Source: Fidelibacterota bacterium
Lineage (GTDB): Bacteria; Marinisomatota; Marinisomatia; Marinisomatales; TCS55
NCBI GenBank assembly: GCA_002717765.1
Contig: PBCB01000010.1
Span: 17,945-24,128 of the forward strand
Direction of reading: 5' to 3'
Length of the DNA: 6,184 bases
This document shows, one piece after another, positions 6,156 to 6,184 of this stretch (position 1 is the stretch's first letter; each line of letters starts with the position of its first letter). The translations under genes were made by a program, and so were the position numbers. The notes under the pieces were generated by a model. The model was not told the DNA's origin, did no database searches, and was given only the letters and a program-made list of their open reading frames with translations.

Positions 6156-6184
6156 ATGAATTCATATATAAATCAATTAAAGGA
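6156..6184 (+). CDS. Start of a third operon gene (only nine full codons visible)
   Basis: ATG at 6156 directly follows the GNAT-like stop codon (TAAATG) and opens MNSYINQLK before the window ends, the next codon beginning GA (Asp or Glu). A GGTGAG site six bases upstream and the tight packing of the two preceding genes suggest a true co-transcribed gene. Too little is visible to name a product, and the true start could lie further downstream. Confidence 0.5.

Overview
The window looks like a chromosomal segment of a Gram-negative bacterium of the FCB group, either Bacteroidota or a marine lineage such as Neomarinimicrobiota. This is inferred from AT-rich DNA, sparse Shine-Dalgarno sites, lipoproteins with acidic residues after the lipobox cysteine, a CsgG/TolB-like plus DUF5683-like protein, and a secreted protein with a glycine-rich domain, Ig-like modules and a marine-type FG-GAP-like repeat. 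No marker gene fixes the taxon.

Left part (minus strand, transcribed from about 4226 down to 1). A solo lipoprotein with a HEGAH zinc-peptidase motif (3414-4226) comes first. After a 57-base gap follows a tightly packed three-gene unit. It consists of a periplasmic or envelope protein with an N-terminal CsgG/TolB-like domain and a C-terminal DUF5683-like membrane region (2373-3356), a small cohesin-like lipoprotein starting with TTG inside the previous gene (1868-2386), and a very large secreted protein starting one base after the preceding stop (1-1866, C-terminus outside the window). The last one has a signal peptide, a glycine-rich domain resembling the ALK/LTK receptor glycine-rich domain, two Ig-like modules and the first unit of a beta-propeller-type repeat. 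The architecture suggests a cell-surface adhesin or matrix protein co-expressed with a lipid-anchored cohesin-like partner and an envelope assembly factor. The joint role is inference.

Middle. A 73-base AT-rich divergent region (4227-4299) separates the two halves and should hold both outward promoters.

Right part (plus strand). A second, more AT-rich operon starts at 4300. It encodes a DUF3419/BtaA-like S-adenosylmethionine-dependent 3-amino-3-carboxypropyltransferase (4300-5259), a GNAT-like acyltransferase overlapping it by four bases (5256-6155), and a third gene whose ATG directly follows the GNAT stop (6156 onward, only nine codons visible). Together they look like a small biosynthetic pathway that places a homoserine-type aminocarboxypropyl group on an acceptor and perhaps acylates the product, for example an aminolipid or small amino-acid-derived metabolite. 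The acceptor cannot be read from the sequence.

No tRNA, rRNA, CRISPR, insertion sequence or convincing intrinsic terminator was seen.
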